DNA of 64,000 nt from Bathymodiolus brooksi (lineage: Eukaryota; Mollusca; Bivalvia; Mytilida; Modiolidae): assembly GCA_963680875.1 (NCBI GenBank), contig OY804583.1, positions 36,825,982 to 36,889,981 of the forward strand, written 5' to 3'. Each line of letters begins with the position of its first letter. Within the stretch, counting starts at the first letter, position 1. The position numbers were made by a program, and so were the translations under genes. The notes under the pieces are model-generated. The model saw only the letters and a program-made list of their open reading frames with translations, did not search any database and was not told the DNA's origin. Shown piece by piece: positions 62,073-64,000 of this stretch.

Positions 62073-63140
62073 GGACAGTACGATTATTTTTCAATCATTT
62101 ACAAATTCACAGAAATTTACTTTTAAGATTTTACATATTTTCCTCAGATGAAAAGGGAGCATGTAAGCTTGGCGAGATATGTTTATGAAATACAGTGAAA
62201 TCAGAGAGATATGTTTATGAAATACTTTGAAACAGTCTAAACTAAACCTCCTTCGGACCAACTTTTGTGTCCAATATTAAAGCAAATGTTTGGTTTATAC
62301 AGGTTAAATTAACAATGATATCATACTTTGGTATTTCATTAAAAGTTTGGCTTATACTGGAAACAGGTTTATTCAGGGTTCTGTTTAGACAGGTTTATTC
62401 AGGGTTCTGTTTAGACAAGTTTATTCAGGGTTCTGTTTAGACAAGTTTATTCAGGGTTCTGTTTAGACAAGTTTATTCAGGGTTCTGTTTAGACATGTTT
62501 ATTCAGGGTTCTGTTCAGACAGGTTTATTCAGGGTTCTGTTTAGACATGTTTATTCAGGGTTCTGTTTAGACAGGTTTATTCAGGGTTCTGTTTAGACAG
62601 GTTTCACTGTATTGCATTGGAATAAACACAGCATAGTTTTTTAGGGGGGATAAAATGGGGGATATTTTGTAAAGTAAATGTTTCCTCTATTTTGATTAAA
62701 ATTTATTTTCAATCAGTCTTTTATATACATTTTCTAATCTTTATAAAATATGTTTTCCTGAATTTGTGAATGAATGAAGTTTGTAGTACATGAACTATTT
62801 ACAGTGATTTAGGACCAGTAATTGTCTATTTTTAGATAAACAAAGTTCTGTGATTTATTTTTAGCAGTCTGATTGATAGAAATTGATTTTAGTGCTATAT
62901 ATTTTTTTTTGTTGGTGTTAATTAATTAATCTACAAACTTTTTCTATGTATATTGTAAGTAGTACATATGATAACTTGAAAGAATCAAGAAAATTTGAAG
63001 AAAAAAATTTACTTTTCCATATTTTACGAGGAGCAATCGTTATATTTTCTGTACTAGAAGTCTTTATGCTTAATAGGTCTAATTACCCATAAACTAACTG
63101 TTGTTAACATATGTATTGGAAGTAATAAAAAAATGTTGCT
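62073..63140 (+). other. KIF13 3' UTR region with 26-bp minisatellite and poly(A) signals
   Basis: 62364-62600 holds about nine units of aggtttattcagggttctgt plus ttagac. AATAAA hexamers lie at 62621-62626, straight after the array, and at 63124-63129. The true 3' end cannot be fixed from sequence alone. Confidence 0.65.
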
Positions 63141-64000
63141 ACCTGTAGTTAATTTTGAAAAAAATCTACGTAGGCCTCTTGTATTGTAAAATCTTGACCA
63201 AAATTGGCATTTTCATCCAAGACATGCAAAAATAATATAATAATATAAAATAATATATCCAAGAAAATTTGAATAAAAAATATATTTATATTACTCTCAT
63301 GAATACAAAAATGAAATATTTAAATAAAAAAAAAGAGTGTTCTTAATTATTTCCCCAAAGATTGACTAAGGTAGTATGCAGTGTTGAAATTGACAAAAAT
63401 TTTGAAATTTACTTTCTGTCAAATGTTTTTTCATAAGATTGAATTATAATTGGAATGAGTAAAAATATATGATTTTAAAATGTTCACTTCTGTATCTTTT
63501 ATACCGTAGCATAGACTAGAGTTATCTTTCCTTTAAACTTTCTATCAGACTAAACAGTATTATAAAATATTTGTACGGTATATCTTAAATCGTAAGGTAT
63601 ATCCGACAAGTCAATAATAACATAACATCGCTCAATAATATAATGCCAAAACAGAGCAATAGACGAAGAGTGAATGACGTCCTTTGTTTTAGTTGTGACG
63701 ATTCTATAGAAAAGTGTCTGTTCAATTTTAGATCTAGAGTCAAACCTGCCCAAGAGGTCACCTCTATTAAGCAGCCATCTGTATTAAAAGGTCACCTTTT
63801 TCATGTCCCATCATGTAAAATTTCATATGAATTGAACCTCTTTTAAGAGGTCACTTGTCTTAAATGCCCACTTTTTCTTTGTCCTCTTAATACAGGTTTG
63901 ACTACATTTGAACCTTGTTATCTTGAACTTGGATAAGTAATTTTCTTGTTAACACGAAATGAAATAAGGTTTATTTGTAGTACAGTAGCCCCCCTTCTTA
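63141..64000. other. downstream flank
   Basis: AT-rich. 63735-63905 has 'caaacctgcccaagaggtca' and 'tacaggtttgactac', a dispersed repeat style like that of the 26-bp arrays. No gene is recognised. Confidence 0.5.

Overview
This is animal nuclear DNA, most likely from a bivalve mollusc. The genes have GT-AG introns, the background is AT-rich, and most of the window is intron packed with short interspersed repeats, minisatellites and small DNA transposons of kinds common in bivalve genomes. Genus cannot be read with confidence. One repeat near 38.7-38.95 kb resembles a repeat I associate with mytilid mussels, but that is recall, not a search.

One large gene runs along the + strand through almost the whole window: the 3' two thirds of a kinesin-3 motor of the KIF13 type (KIF13B/GAKIN, Drosophila Khc-73). 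I could assemble 22 consecutive coding exons (1174-1336 to 61807-62072). All junctions are in phase, and together they encode about 1,320 residues from the post-FHA stalk to a C-terminal CAP-Gly domain and stop. The motor and FHA domains lie upstream of the window. The last 1.9 kb is 3' UTR and downstream sequence.

Intron 10 (16571-33036) hosts a second, intronless gene on the - strand (22125-23825). It encodes a 566-residue protein with two B-boxes, a coiled coil and a probable beta-propeller, like the RING-less TRIM-type proteins expanded in bivalves.

The rest is repeats. There are at least four SINE families (here A, B, C and D, names local to this answer); A, B and D have related 3' tails. 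Pearl/Helitron-like elements carry tandem cores of about 155-163 bp. TIR elements lie at 14850-15873, 40905-41266, 51303-51993 and 59561-59683, with a PIF/Harbinger remnant near 17.8-18.5 kb and a 5'-truncated LINE scrap at 37769-37995. A 4.6 kb satellite of about 96 bp monomers (44225-48860) fills part of intron 17.

The most unusual pattern is that at least six of the 22 KIF13 exons have their own edge, usually including the splice site, duplicated in the adjoining intron. In the clearest case (exon 4) an array of eight extra acceptor-plus-exon-start units of about 63 bp sits directly before the real exon. A second pattern is that three minisatellites have grown out of internal segments of SINE copies. 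No bacterial, viral or CRISPR-like system was seen.
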